This document shows, piece after piece, positions 29,437-38,213 of a stretch of 64,000 bases of DNA (position 1 is the first letter of the stretch; the number at the start of each line of letters is the position of its first letter). A program made the position numbers and the translations under genes. The notes beneath the pieces were generated by a model. That model searched no databases and had not been told where the DNA came from. It worked only from the letters and a program-made list of their open reading frames with translations. This DNA is from Candidatus Kaistia colombiensis (lineage in GTDB: Bacteria > Pseudomonadota > Alphaproteobacteria > Rhizobiales > Kaistiaceae), in assembly GCA_029203105.1 (NCBI GenBank), contig CP119318.1, positions 2,804,501 to 2,868,500 of the forward strand. Direction: 5' to 3'.

Positions 29437-31500
29437 ATGTATTCAGCCATCGTCTTTCTCCCGCTTCTCGGCGCCATTCTCGCAGGCATCATCGCCCTCA
29501 GCGGCAGCTATGCCGCTGCCATGGTGGGCGCGCCCAAGGATGGGTCTGACGCGCATGATGATCATGCCGCGCATGGTCATGACCACGACGATCATGGTCA
29601 TGATGATCATGGCCACGATCATCACCACGCCGCCGCGCCGGGTTCGCGTCCGGCCGAGCTGATCACCACGGGTCTGCTGCTCGTTTCGGCGGTGCTGTCG
29701 TGGATCGCCTTCCTGACGATCGGTTCGCCGGAAGGCGAGACCGTCCGGGTAAAGGTGCTGCCCTGGGTTGCTTCCGGCACGCTCTCCTTTGACTGGGCGC
29801 TGCGCATCGACACGCTGACCGCCATGATGCTGGTGGTCGTGACTTCGGTCTCCTCGCTCGTCCATGTCTACTCGATCGGCTATATGAGCCATGACGAGAA
29901 CCGGCCGCGCTTCTTCGCCTACCTGTCGCTCTTCACCTTCGCCATGCTGATGCTGGTGACGTCGGACAATCTGTTCCAGATGTTCTTCGGCTGGGAGGGC
30001 GTCGGTCTCGCCTCGTACCTGCTGATTGGCTTCTGGTTCAAGCGTCCGGCCGCCAATGCGGCTGCCATGAAGGCCTTCGTGGTCAACCGCGTCGGCGATT
30101 TCGGCTTCGCGCTCGGCATCTTCGGCATCTTCGTGATGTTCGGCTCGGTCGATTTCGACACGATCTTCGCCAACACCGGCAGTGTCGCCGGCCAGACGAT
30201 CCACTTCCTGTCCTGGGACCTGGATGCGTTGACGGTGATCTGCATCCTTCTGTTCATCGGTGCGATGGGCAAGTCGGCCCAGTTCCTGCTGCACACCTGG
30301 CTGCCGGACGCCATGGAGGGCCCGACGCCGGTTTCCGCGCTGATCCATGCCGCGACGATGGTCACGGCCGGCGTGTTCATGGTTGCCCGCATGTCGCCGC
30401 TGTTCGACCTGGCGCCGACGGCGCTGACGGTCGTCACCTTCTTCGGCGCGACGACGGCGTTCTTCGCCGCCACCGTCGGTCTGGTCCAGAACGACATCAA
30501 GCGCGTCATCGCCTACTCGACCTGCTCGCAGCTCGGCTACATGTTCGTCGCCCTCGGCGTCGGTGCATACGGAGCGGGCGTGTTCCACCTGTTCACGCAC
30601 GCCTTCTTCAAGGCGCTGCTGTTCCTCGGTGCCGGCTCGGTAATCCACGCCGTCTCGGGCCAGCAGGACATGCGGCACATGGGTGGCCTTAGGAAGCAGA
30701 TCCCCTTGACCTACTGGACGATGATCATCGGCACGCTGGCGCTGACCGGCTTCCCGCTGACCGCCGGCTATTATTCGAAGGATGCGATCATCGAGAGCGC
30801 CTTCGTCGGTCACAATGCCTTTTCGGGCTACGCCTTCGTCCTGACGGTGGCCGCCGCGCTGATGACGTCGTTCTACTCCTGGCGCCTGATTTTCATGACC
30901 TTCCACGGCAAGCCGCGCGCTTCCGACGAGGTGATGAGCCATGTCCACGAGTCGCCGCCGGTCATGACGGTGCCGCTGCTGCTGCTTTCGGTCGGCGCGT
31001 TGTTCGCCGGTGCCGTCTTCGCCAACCAGTTCATCGGCGAGGGTTATGGCGAGTTCTGGAAGGGTGCGCTGTTCACCAATCCGGACAATCACATCCTGCA
31101 CGAAATGCACGGTGTGCCGTCGCTGGTGAAGTACTCGCCGTTCATCGTGATGGTGATCGGTCTGCTGGTCGCCTACTGGTTCTACATCCGGTCCCCCGAA
31201 ACGCCGAAGCGCCTCGCGGCGGAGCAGCCGGTGCTCTACCGGTTCCTGCTGCACAAGTGGTACTTCGACGAGATCTACGACTTCCTGTTCGTCCGTCCGG
31301 CCCGTTGGCTCGGTCGCTTCCTCTGGAAGAAGGGTGATGGGATGATCATCGACGGGCTCGGGCCCGACGGCATCTCGGCGCGCGTCATCGACGTCACCAA
31401 CCGGGTGATCCGGCTGCAGTCCGGCTACATGTACCACTATGCCTTTGCCATGCTGATCGGCGTCGCTGCGCTGGTCACCTGGATGATGTTTGCGGGTTGA
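29437..31500 (+). CDS. nuoL: NADH-quinone oxidoreductase subunit L with histidine-rich insert
   Basis: The 687-residue distal antiporter-like proton pump has many helices, the conserved FFGWEGVGLASYLLIGFWF and the pumping-lysine region GKSAQFLLHTWLPDAMEGPTPVSALIHAATMV. Its C-terminal amphipathic helix that braces the arm is also present. Unusually, residues 40-64, in the loop after the first helix, hold 12 histidines and many aspartates (AHDDHAAHGHDHDDHGHDDH and on). The insert may bind metal or simply be a low-complexity expansion. The gene is intact. Confidence 0.97.
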   Translation: MYSAIVFLPLLGAILAGIIALSGSYAAAMVGAPKDGSDAHDDHAAHGHDHDDHGHDDHGHDHHHAAAPGSRPAELITTGLLLVSAVLSWIAFLTIGSPEGETVRVKVLPWVASGTLSFDWALRIDTLTAMMLVVVTSVSSLVHVYSIGYMSHDENRPRFFAYLSLFTFAMLMLVTSDNLFQMFFGWEGVGLASYLLIGFWFKRPAANAAAMKAFVVNRVGDFGFALGIFGIFVMFGSVDFDTIFANTGSVAGQTIHFLSWDLDALTVICILLFIGAMGKSAQFLLHTWLPDAMEGPTPVSALIHAATMVTAGVFMVARMSPLFDLAPTALTVVTFFGATTAFFAATVGLVQNDIKRVIAYSTCSQLGYMFVALGVGAYGAGVFHLFTHAFFKALLFLGAGSVIHAVSGQQDMRHMGGLRKQIPLTYWTMIIGTLALTGFPLTAGYYSKDAIIESAFVGHNAFSGYAFVLTVAAALMTSFYSWRLIFMTFHGKPRASDEVMSHVHESPPVMTVPLLLLSVGALFAGAVFANQFIGEGYGEFWKGALFTNPDNHILHEMHGVPSLVKYSPFIVMVIGLLVAYWFYIRSPETPKRLAAEQPVLYRFLLHKWYFDEIYDFLFVRPARWLGRFLWKKGDGMIIDGLGPDGISARVIDVTNRVIRLQSGYMYHYAFAMLIGVAALVTWMMFAG
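29554..29628 (+). repeat. His/Asp-codon low-complexity repeat inside nuoL
   Basis: A run of CAT/CAC and GAT/GAC codons (repeats of GATCATGG and CACGA type) encodes residues 40-64 of NuoL. The repetitive DNA suggests growth by slippage. Confidence 0.85.
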
Positions 31501-31510
31501 GGGGTTTTAG

Positions 31511-33023
31511 ATGACTGACTGGCCGATCCTCTCGACCGTTACCTTCCTGCCAACGGTCGGCGCACTCCTGCTTCTGCTCGTTCGCGGCGATGACGCCGCG
31601 GCGCGGCGCAACGTCTACTGGATCTCGCTCTGGACCACGATCGTCACCTTCTTGGTGTCGCTCCTGATCTGGATCGACTTCGACAATTCGAGCGCCGGCT
31701 TCCAGTTCGTCGAGCGGGCCGACTGGCTCGGCGGCAAGATCGCCTATTCGATGGGCGTCGACGGCATTTCGATGCTGTTCGTCATCCTGACGACTTTCCT
31801 GATGCCGTTCTGCATCGTCGCCTCCAAGTATTCCGTGAAGATCCGCTTCAAGGAATACATGCTCGCGTTCCTCGTGCTCGAAACGCTGATGATCGGCGTG
31901 TTCTGCGCGACCGATCTGGTGCTGTTCTACGTCTTCTTCGAAGGCGGCCTGATCCCGATGTTCCTGATCATCGGCGTCTGGGGCGGCCAGCGCCGCGTCT
32001 ATGCCGCGTTCAAGTTCTTCCTCTACACGCTGCTCGGCTCGGTCCTGATGCTGCTGGCCATCATGGCGATGTACTGGCAGGCCGGCACGACCGACATCCC
32101 GACGCTGCTCGACCATTCGTTCCCGACTTCGATGCAGACCTGGCTGTGGCTCGCCTTCTTCGCCTCCTTCGCGGTGAAGATGCCGATGTGGCCGGTGCAT
32201 ACTTGGCTCCCCGACGCACACGTCGAGGCGCCGACCGCGGGCTCGGTCATTCTGGCGGGCGTGCTGCTGAAGATGGGCGGCTACGGCTTCCTGCGCTTCT
32301 CGCTGCCGATGTTCCCCGTCGCTTCCGCCGATTTCGCCCCGATCATCTACACGCTCTCCGTCGTCGCCATCATCTACACCTCGCTGGTGGCGCTCGTTCA
32401 GGCGGACATGAAGAAGCTGATCGCCTACTCGTCCGTCGCTCATATGGGCTACGTCACGATGGGCATCTTCACGATGAACGCCCAGGGTGTCGAAGGCGCG
32501 ATCTTCCAGATGCTGTCGCACGGCATCGTGTCGGGTGCGCTCTTCCTCTGCGTCGGCGTCATCTACGACCGCATGCATACCCGCGAGATCGCGGCCTATG
32601 GCGGCCTCGTCAACCGGATGCCGTTCTACGCGACGGCCTTCCTCGTCTTCACGATGGCGAATGTCGGCCTGCCGGGCACCAGCGGTTTCGTCGGCGAGTT
32701 CCTCGTCGCTGATCGGCGCTTTCCGCGCCAATACCTGGGTTGCCGCCTTCGCGACCACCGGCGTCATCCTGTCGGCGAGCTACGCGTCTGTGGCTCTACC
32801 GCAAGGTGATCTTCGGCGCGCTCGACAAGCCGTGATCTCAAGTCGATGTTCGACCTGTCTCGGCGCGAGATCGCCATTCTCGTGCCGCTGGTCGTGCTGA
32901 CCATCTTCTTCGGCGTCTATCCGACCCCGGTCCTCGACGTGACGGGCCAGGCGTGGACAAGCTGATCACCAACTATCAGGCCGCGCTTCCGCTGCCGGCA
33001 AGCTCGCGCTGGCGGCGCAGTGA
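31511..33023 (+). CDS. nuoM: NADH-quinone oxidoreductase subunit M (3' part frameshifted as written)
   Basis: NuoM is the second antiporter-like proton pump of complex I. The first 400 residues are intact, with the glutamate region FYVFFEGGLIPMFLIIGVWGG and the lysine regions KMPMWPVHTWLPDAHVEAPT and QADMKKLIAYSSVAHMGY. From 32708 the frame breaks five times: extra bases near 32708, 32787 and 32833, missing bases near 32953 and 32988. Correcting these restores the normal C-terminus up to the TGA at 33021 and a total of 1512 bases, 503 residues. The errors are probably in the sequence, not the gene. Confidence 0.9.
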
Positions 33024-33039
33024 GGGACACGGATAGATC

Positions 33040-34485
33040 ATGATGGACCTCGCTACGTTCCCCTCGCTCTGCCCTTCCTGCCGGAGCTCGATCTGGCGGT
33101 CGGTGCGCCTTGTCCTGCTGATGATCGGCGCCTTCGGCGGCGAGCGGACCACCTCGCTTGTCACCGACCCTGGCCATTCTGCTGGTTCTCGTCGCGGCGC
33201 TGCTTCTCGTCTTCAAGGCCGAGGACGGCGTCACCTTCAACGGCGCCTTCGTGCTCGATCCGCTTCGCCCGCTTCATGAAGCTCTGGCGTTGATCGCCTC
33301 GCGGTCTCACCATCCTGCTTTCGACGGCTACATCGAGCAGGAGAAGATCGCCCGCTTCGAGTATCCGGTGCTGATCCTGCTCGCGACCCTCGGCATGATG
33401 CTGATGATCTCGGCCAATGACCTGATCGCGCTCTATCTCGGCCTCGAGCTTGCAGTCGCTGGCGCTCTACGTCATCGCGGCCAGCAACCGGGAATCGGTC
33501 AAGTCGACCGAAGCGGGCCTGAAGTACTTCGTGCTCGGCGCGCTGTCGTCCGGCATGCTGCTCTACGGCGCTCGCTGATCTACGGCTTCACCGGCCAGTA
33601 CCTTCGCAGGGCGTCGCCGACGGCGCTGAGTCCGGCCCATCGCATCGGCCTGGTGTTCGGCCTGGTTTCGTGCTCGCCGGCCTCGCCTTCAAGGTCTCGG
33701 CCGTGCCGTTCCACATGTGGACGCCGGACGTCTATGAAGGCGCGCCGACCCCGGTGACGCCGTTCTTCGCCGTCCGCCCCGAAGGTCGCGGCCATGGCGC
33801 TGTTCATCCGCGTGCTCGTCGGAGCCCTCGGCCCGGCCGCCTCGGAGTGGCAGCAGATGATCATCTTCATCGCGCATCGCCTCGATGGTCGCTCGGTGCC
33901 TTCGCCGCGATCGGCCAGCGCAACATCAAGCGCCTGATGGCCTATTCGTCGATCGGCCATATGGGCTTCGCGCTGGTCGGCCTCGCGGCCGGCACGCCAG
34001 GCCGGCGTGCAGGGCGTGCTGGTCTACATCGCGATCTATGTCGCCATGACGCTCGGCGCCTTCGCGGTCATCCTGTCCATGCGCCGCAAGGGCCAGGCGG
34101 TCGAGGAGATCAGTCGACTCTCGCCGGCCTGTCGCGCACCAATCCGGTCATCGCCTTCATCTTCGCGATGATCCTGTTCTCGCTTGCCGGCATTCCGCCG
34201 CTCGCCGGCTTCTTCGCCAAGTTCTACGTCTTCCTGGCCGCGATCGAAGGCGGCATCTCTACGTCCTCTCGCGTGATCGGCGTGCTGTCGAGCGTGGTGG
34301 GCGCCTACTACTACCTGCGGATCGTCAAGATCATGTATTTCGATGAGCCGGCTGGCGCCTTCGAGCCGATGTCGGGCGAACTGCGGTTCGTTCTCGGCCT
34401 GTCGGGGCTGTTCGTGATGCTCTTCGTCTTCATCGCTGGGCCGCTTGGCGCGGCGGCGACGGTCGCAGCCAAGACCTTTTTCTGA
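33040..34485 (+). CDS. nuoN: NADH-quinone oxidoreductase subunit N (many small indels as written)
   Basis: NuoN is the third antiporter-like pump. Family segments appear in shifting frames: VLILLATLGMMLMISANDLIALYLGLEL, LKYFVLGALSSGMLLYG, AFKVSAVPFHMWTPDVYEGAP, IGQRNIKRLMAYSSIGHMGFAL and an intact C-terminal third from about 34275. I count at least 20 one- or two-base insertions or deletions between 33069 and about 34272. Examples are a missing base near 33069, an extra C near 33109, an extra G at 33166 and an extra G at 33452. Total length (1446 bases) is still that of a normal gene, about 481 residues. Confidence 0.88.
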
Positions 34486-34488
34486 TTG

Positions 34489-35325
34489 ATGGAGTTCAAG
34501 CTCGGCCGGACCTCCGCAGAGAACCACTACCGTCTCAAGTCCTTTGAGACGGTCGGTTCGACGAATGCGGAGGCGATGGCAGCCGCGCGCGCCGGGGATC
34601 CCGGCGGGTGCTGGTTCGTTTCGGCGCATCAGACGCAGGGCAGGGGGCGCCGCGGTCGCCACTGGGTAACGCCGGTGGGGAACATGGCGGCCAGCCTGCT
34701 GGTGGTCGTTCCCAATCACCCGGCCACGGCCGCGACGCTTAGCTTCGTGGCCGGGCTGGCGCTCGACGAAGCCTTGCGGGCCGTGGCGCCGGATCTCATC
34801 TTCCATATCGGACTGGATGGGCTCGAGGGGGCGGGAGCCGCCGGCCGTCGCGATCGTCTCCGCCTCAAATGGCCGAACGACGTGCTGCTCGACGGCGCCA
34901 AGTTGGCGGGTATCCTGCTGGAGGCCGAGCCGCTTCCGGATGATCGCCTCGCGGTTGTGATCGGGATCGGCGTAAATGTCGTCGCGGCACCCGAGGGCTT
35001 GCCCTATCCTGCGACGGCATTGGCAGAGCTCGGAGTCGGAATCGATGCGTTTCGCCTGTTCGAGGCGCTTTCCGATGCCTGGGCCAGCGTCGCGCGGGTC
35101 TGGAATGGCGGTCGCGGTTTCAAGTCGGTAAGACGGCTATGGCTCGATCGCGCGGCCGGCCTCGGTGAGACGGTCGCAGTGCGGGTAGGCGAGCAGGTAT
35201 TCTCCGGCGTCTTCGAGACGATCGACGAGGAAGGCCGGCTTGTCATCCGTTCACCCGATGGTTTGGTTAGGACGATCGCCGCCGGCGAGGTCCATTTCGG
35301 TACAGTGGCGACGTCGAGACAATGA
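34489..35325 (+). CDS. birA: Biotin-[acetyl-CoA-carboxylase] ligase, no DNA-binding domain
   Basis: The 278-residue ligase joins biotin to the biotin carboxyl carrier protein through biotinyl-AMP. It has the biotin/ATP loop QTQGRGRRGRHW (about residues 46-57) and LKWPNDVLLDGAKLAGIL, and a small C-terminal SH3-like domain. It lacks the N-terminal helix-turn-helix of enteric BirA, so it is an enzyme only. ATG 34489 directly follows the nuoN stop. It is in the conserved nuoN-birA-rnj order. Confidence 0.93.
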   Translation: MEFKLGRTSAENHYRLKSFETVGSTNAEAMAAARAGDPGGCWFVSAHQTQGRGRRGRHWVTPVGNMAASLLVVVPNHPATAATLSFVAGLALDEALRAVAPDLIFHIGLDGLEGAGAAGRRDRLRLKWPNDVLLDGAKLAGILLEAEPLPDDRLAVVIGIGVNVVAAPEGLPYPATALAELGVGIDAFRLFEALSDAWASVARVWNGGRGFKSVRRLWLDRAAGLGETVAVRVGEQVFSGVFETIDEEGRLVIRSPDGLVRTIAAGEVHFGTVATSRQ

Positions 35326-37001
35326 GCGCAAAAAAAGCAGCTACGGACGACTTCGTCTTCCTTCCCCTGGGTGGCGTCGGCGAGATCGGTATGAATCTCG
35401 CCCTCTATGGCTACGGTCCTTCCAACCGCCGCCGCTGGATCGGCGTGGATTTCGGCGTCAGCTTTGCCGGTCCGGACCTTCCGGGCGTGGATCTTGTCCT
35501 GCCCGACATCCGCTACATGGTGGAAGAGCGCGACTTCATCGACGCGATCATCATCACCCACGCGCATGAAGATCATTTCGGCGCGCTGCTCGATCTGTGG
35601 CCACGCGTGCGCGTACCGGTCTATGCCAGCGCCTTCACCGCCGGCCTGTTGAACGCCAAGCGCGCGGCGCAGCCCGGCGCGCCGGAGATTCCGATCACCA
35701 TCGTTGCCCCGGGCGAGCGGGTGACCATCGGCGAGTTCGAGGTCGAGTTCATCGCCGTCGCCCATTCGATTCTCGAGCCGATGGCGCTTGCGATCCGCAC
35801 GCCGCTTGGCACCGTGGTCCATACCGGCGACTGGAAGCTCGATCCGGAACCCGTCATCGGCCCGCAGACCGATGCGGCGCGCTTGGCGGCAATCGGCGAC
35901 GAGGGCGTTCTGGCGCTTGTCTGCGATTCGACCAACGCGATGCGCGACGGCCGCAGCCCGAGCGAGACCGAAGTTGGTCTGTCCCTGACCGAAATCGTCA
36001 AGGAAGCGACCGGCCGTGTCGCCTTCACGACCTTTGCCTCGAATGTCGGTCGCATTAAGTCGATCGCGCTGGCCGCTCAGGCCGCGGACCGTCAGGTCGT
36101 GGTGGTCGGCCGCGCGCTGCGGCGTGCGATCGAGGTAGCGACCGAACTCGGCTATATGGAAGGATTGCCTCCCTTCCTCGACGAGGAATCCTACGGCTAC
36201 CTGCCGCGCTCCAAGGTTGTCGCCATTTTGACCGGCAGCCAGGGCGAGCCGCGCGCGGCTCTCGCCCGGATCGCCGAGGACGAGCACAAGTTCGTCGGCC
36301 TGTCGCCGGGCGATACCGTTGTGTTTTCCGCCCGTCCCATTCCGGGCAACGAGAAGGCCATCGGCAACATCATCAATTCGCTCTGCGATCAGGGCATCGT
36401 GGTAATCACCGACCGCGACCGCCTCGTGCATGTCTCCGGCCACCCGCGCCGCGACGAACTTGCCGAAATGTATGGCTGGGTGCGGCCCGAGATCGCCATA
36501 CCGGTGCATGGCGAGGCGATGCATCTCTGGGCCCATGCGGCGTTTGCTCGCGACATGGGCGTCAAGCAGGTGATGCTGACGGAGAACGGCAACATCGTCC
36601 GTCTAGCGCCGGGGCCCGCCGAAGAGATTGACGACGTTCCGGTCGGCCGTCTCTACAAGGACGGCATCATCATCGCCGACGAAGACGGCGTCGGCGTCCC
36701 CGAGCGGCGCAAGCTCGGCTTCGCCGGCCATGTCGCTGTTTCCGTCGTGCTCGATGCCAAGGGCGGTGTCGCCGTCGATCCGGAAATCGCGTTGACGGGC
36801 CTGCCGATCCAGGGTGTCTCTGGCCACCCGTTCGAGGAGACCGTCATGACGGCGGTTCTCGGCACGATCGAGAGCATTCCGCGGGCCCGCCGCCGTGACG
36901 CCGACCTGGTCCGCGAGGCGATCCGGCGGTCGGTCCGTGCCTCGGTCCGGCAGGCTTGGGGCAAAAAGCCACTTTGCACTGTCTTCGTCGCGATCGTATG
37001 A
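35322..37001 (+). CDS. rnj: Ribonuclease J
   Basis: The 559-residue metallo-beta-lactamase/beta-CASP nuclease has the zinc motif ITHAHEDHFGA, a later GDWKLDPEP, the beta-CASP part with SGHPRRDELAEMYGWVRPE and HGEAMHLWAHA. RNase J is both endo- and 5'-exoribonuclease and matures rRNA and decays mRNA in alphaproteobacteria. Its ATG overlaps the birA stop (ATGA). Length is typical for the group. Confidence 0.96.
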   Translation: MSAKKAATDDFVFLPLGGVGEIGMNLALYGYGPSNRRRWIGVDFGVSFAGPDLPGVDLVLPDIRYMVEERDFIDAIIITHAHEDHFGALLDLWPRVRVPVYASAFTAGLLNAKRAAQPGAPEIPITIVAPGERVTIGEFEVEFIAVAHSILEPMALAIRTPLGTVVHTGDWKLDPEPVIGPQTDAARLAAIGDEGVLALVCDSTNAMRDGRSPSETEVGLSLTEIVKEATGRVAFTTFASNVGRIKSIALAAQAADRQVVVVGRALRRAIEVATELGYMEGLPPFLDEESYGYLPRSKVVAILTGSQGEPRAALARIAEDEHKFVGLSPGDTVVFSARPIPGNEKAIGNIINSLCDQGIVVITDRDRLVHVSGHPRRDELAEMYGWVRPEIAIPVHGEAMHLWAHAAFARDMGVKQVMLTENGNIVRLAPGPAEEIDDVPVGRLYKDGIIIADEDGVGVPERRKLGFAGHVAVSVVLDAKGGVAVDPEIALTGLPIQGVSGHPFEETVMTAVLGTIESIPRARRRDADLVREAIRRSVRASVRQAWGKKPLCTVFVAIV

Positions 37002-37039
37002 CGCCTGTGCGGACGTAATGTCCGCCAAGGAGCCAGGGC

Positions 37040-37444
37040 ATGATCGGCCGACTGAACCATGTCGCGATCGCGGTGTCGGATCTCGACGCCGCGATGCGGA
37101 CCTATCGCGATACGCTGGGCGCGCGCGTTTCGGCGCCGCTGAGCTTGCCTGAGCATGGCGTGGTGACCATCTTCGTCGAGCTGCCGAACACCAAGATCGA
37201 GCTGCTGGCGCCACATGGCGAGGATTCGCCGATTGCGAAGTTTCTGGCTCGAAATCCGGACGGCGGGATTCATCACCTCTGCTACGAGGTGGACGATATC
37301 CTGGCGGCGCGCGATCGGCTGAAGGCCGATGGCGCCCGGGTTCTGGGAAATGGCGAGCCGAGGATCGGCGCGCATGGCAAGCCGGTGTTGTTCCTGCATC
37401 CGAAGGATTTCTGCGGAACGCTGGTCGAACTCGAGGAGGCCTGA
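37040..37444 (+). CDS. mce: Methylmalonyl-CoA epimerase
   Basis: The 134-residue glyoxalase/VOC-fold protein starts MIGRLNHVAIAVSDLDAAMRTYRD and has metal ligands in NHVAIA, GIHHLCYEVDD and the C-terminal GTLVELEE. It interconverts methylmalonyl-CoA stereoisomers in propionate metabolism. It lies 38 bases after rnj and five bases before the DUF1467 gene, in an order shared by many Rhizobiales. Confidence 0.93.
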   Translation: MIGRLNHVAIAVSDLDAAMRTYRDTLGARVSAPLSLPEHGVVTIFVELPNTKIELLAPHGEDSPIAKFLARNPDGGIHHLCYEVDDILAARDRLKADGARVLGNGEPRIGAHGKPVLFLHPKDFCGTLVELEEA

Positions 37445-37449
37445 AACTT

Positions 37450-37710
37450 ATGCCGATCTACAGCATTTTCGCCGTCTACTTCATCACCTGGTGGCTGGTG
37501 CTTTTCATCGTGCTGCCGTTCGGCGTGCGCACGCACGAGGAAGAGGGCAATGTGTTGCTCGGCACGACAGCGAGCGCGCCGGCCAATCTGCATCTGGTTC
37601 GCAAGGCGATCATCACCTCGATCGTCAGCGCCATAGTCGTCTATGGAATCTGGTACGGCTACGTGAAGATGGGTTGGACGGCCGAGGTTCTGAGCGAGGT
37701 TTCGTTCTGA
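37450..37710 (+). CDS. DUF1467-family small membrane protein
   Basis: The 86-residue protein has two membrane helices (about 5-25 and 55-77) around the conserved loop LPFGVRTHEEEGNVLLGTTASAPAN. DUF1467 proteins are small, conserved in alphaproteobacteria and of unknown function, commonly next to mce and proS as here. Confidence 0.93.
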   Translation: MPIYSIFAVYFITWWLVLFIVLPFGVRTHEEEGNVLLGTTASAPANLHLVRKAIITSIVSAIVVYGIWYGYVKMGWTAEVLSEVSF

Positions 37711-37743
37711 GCTGAACGAGAATATCGCCTGCTGCCGGCAAAC

Positions 37744-37779
37744 AAAAAAGGCAAGATCCATGAGGATCTTGCCTTTTTT
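37744..37779. terminator. Strong bidirectional terminator
   Basis: A perfect 16-base inverted repeat, AAAAAAGGCAAGATCC and its complement around an ATGA loop, ends in T6 on either strand. It ends the rnj-mce-DUF1467 transcript and could also end a leftward transcript from the next intergenic region. Confidence 0.95.
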
Positions 37780-38213
37780 AGTTCGCGCTCAACCCCTCAG
37801 CCGAGCTTTTCGCTCGATTGGCTTTGATCGAGCTCATTATGGTGAGCTCAGCGGCAGCTGCTTTTCAGCGCGCCAGAGGGGGCTTCCTCCCAAGACTTAG
37901 ACCGCGTGCCTTTGTTTGGAGTCACGCTTTACCGCGTGGTCCTTTGTTATGACCCGACGTTACCCAATGCCTTCGCGCTTGTCATCCAATTGTGCAAGCC
38001 CAGCCCATTTTTTTTGCGTCAACCTGGCTGACCTTAGTAGTACCGTCGCGCAAATGGCCTATTTCGGCGTTTGAGTGTGCTTGGGCCGGTTCGGCATGAC
38101 TCTGCCCAACGCTTGTTCAATCGCCGCGACAAAGGCGCTGATTTCCAGGACTTGTGTTTTCGTCCGCGTATGGCTTGATGTGCGCCCATTCGACTCGCTG
38201 GAGCCCTTTTCTG
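37780..38213. ncRNA. Hairpin- and repeat-rich intergenic region, possible structured RNA
   Basis: No protein gene is supported in these 434 bases. The first 170 bases contain several short hairpins: CGAGC-TTTTC-GCTCG at 37802-37816, GAGCTC-ATTATGGT-GAGCTC at 37830-37849, and CACGC-TTTACC-GCGTG at 37923-37938. There is also a direct repeat (37901-37915 and 37931-37947). A T8 run lies near 38008-38015. On the minus strand a TTGACG lies upstream at about 38020, and the bidirectional terminator would end such a transcript. I found no tmRNA tag, SRP or RNase P signature. Either strand is possible. Confidence 0.35.
37901..37947 (+). repeat. Direct repeat ACCGCGTG(GT)CCTTTGT
   Basis: ACCGCGTGCCTTTGT at 37901 recurs as ACCGCGTGGTCCTTTGT at 37931, differing by a two-base insertion. 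It lies inside the structured intergenic region. Confidence 0.8.

Noticed and set aside
29443..31437. A 664-codon antisense open frame over nuoL
   Set aside because: Same codon-bias effect; no ribosome site or recognisable motif, and the apparent His-rich parts merely mirror the nuoL repeat.
37780..38040. tmRNA (ssrA), SRP RNA or RNase P RNA in the structured intergenic region
   Set aside because: I looked for a tag reading frame, the SRP tetraloop segment and the GAGGAAAGTCC-type P RNA core on both strands and saw none.
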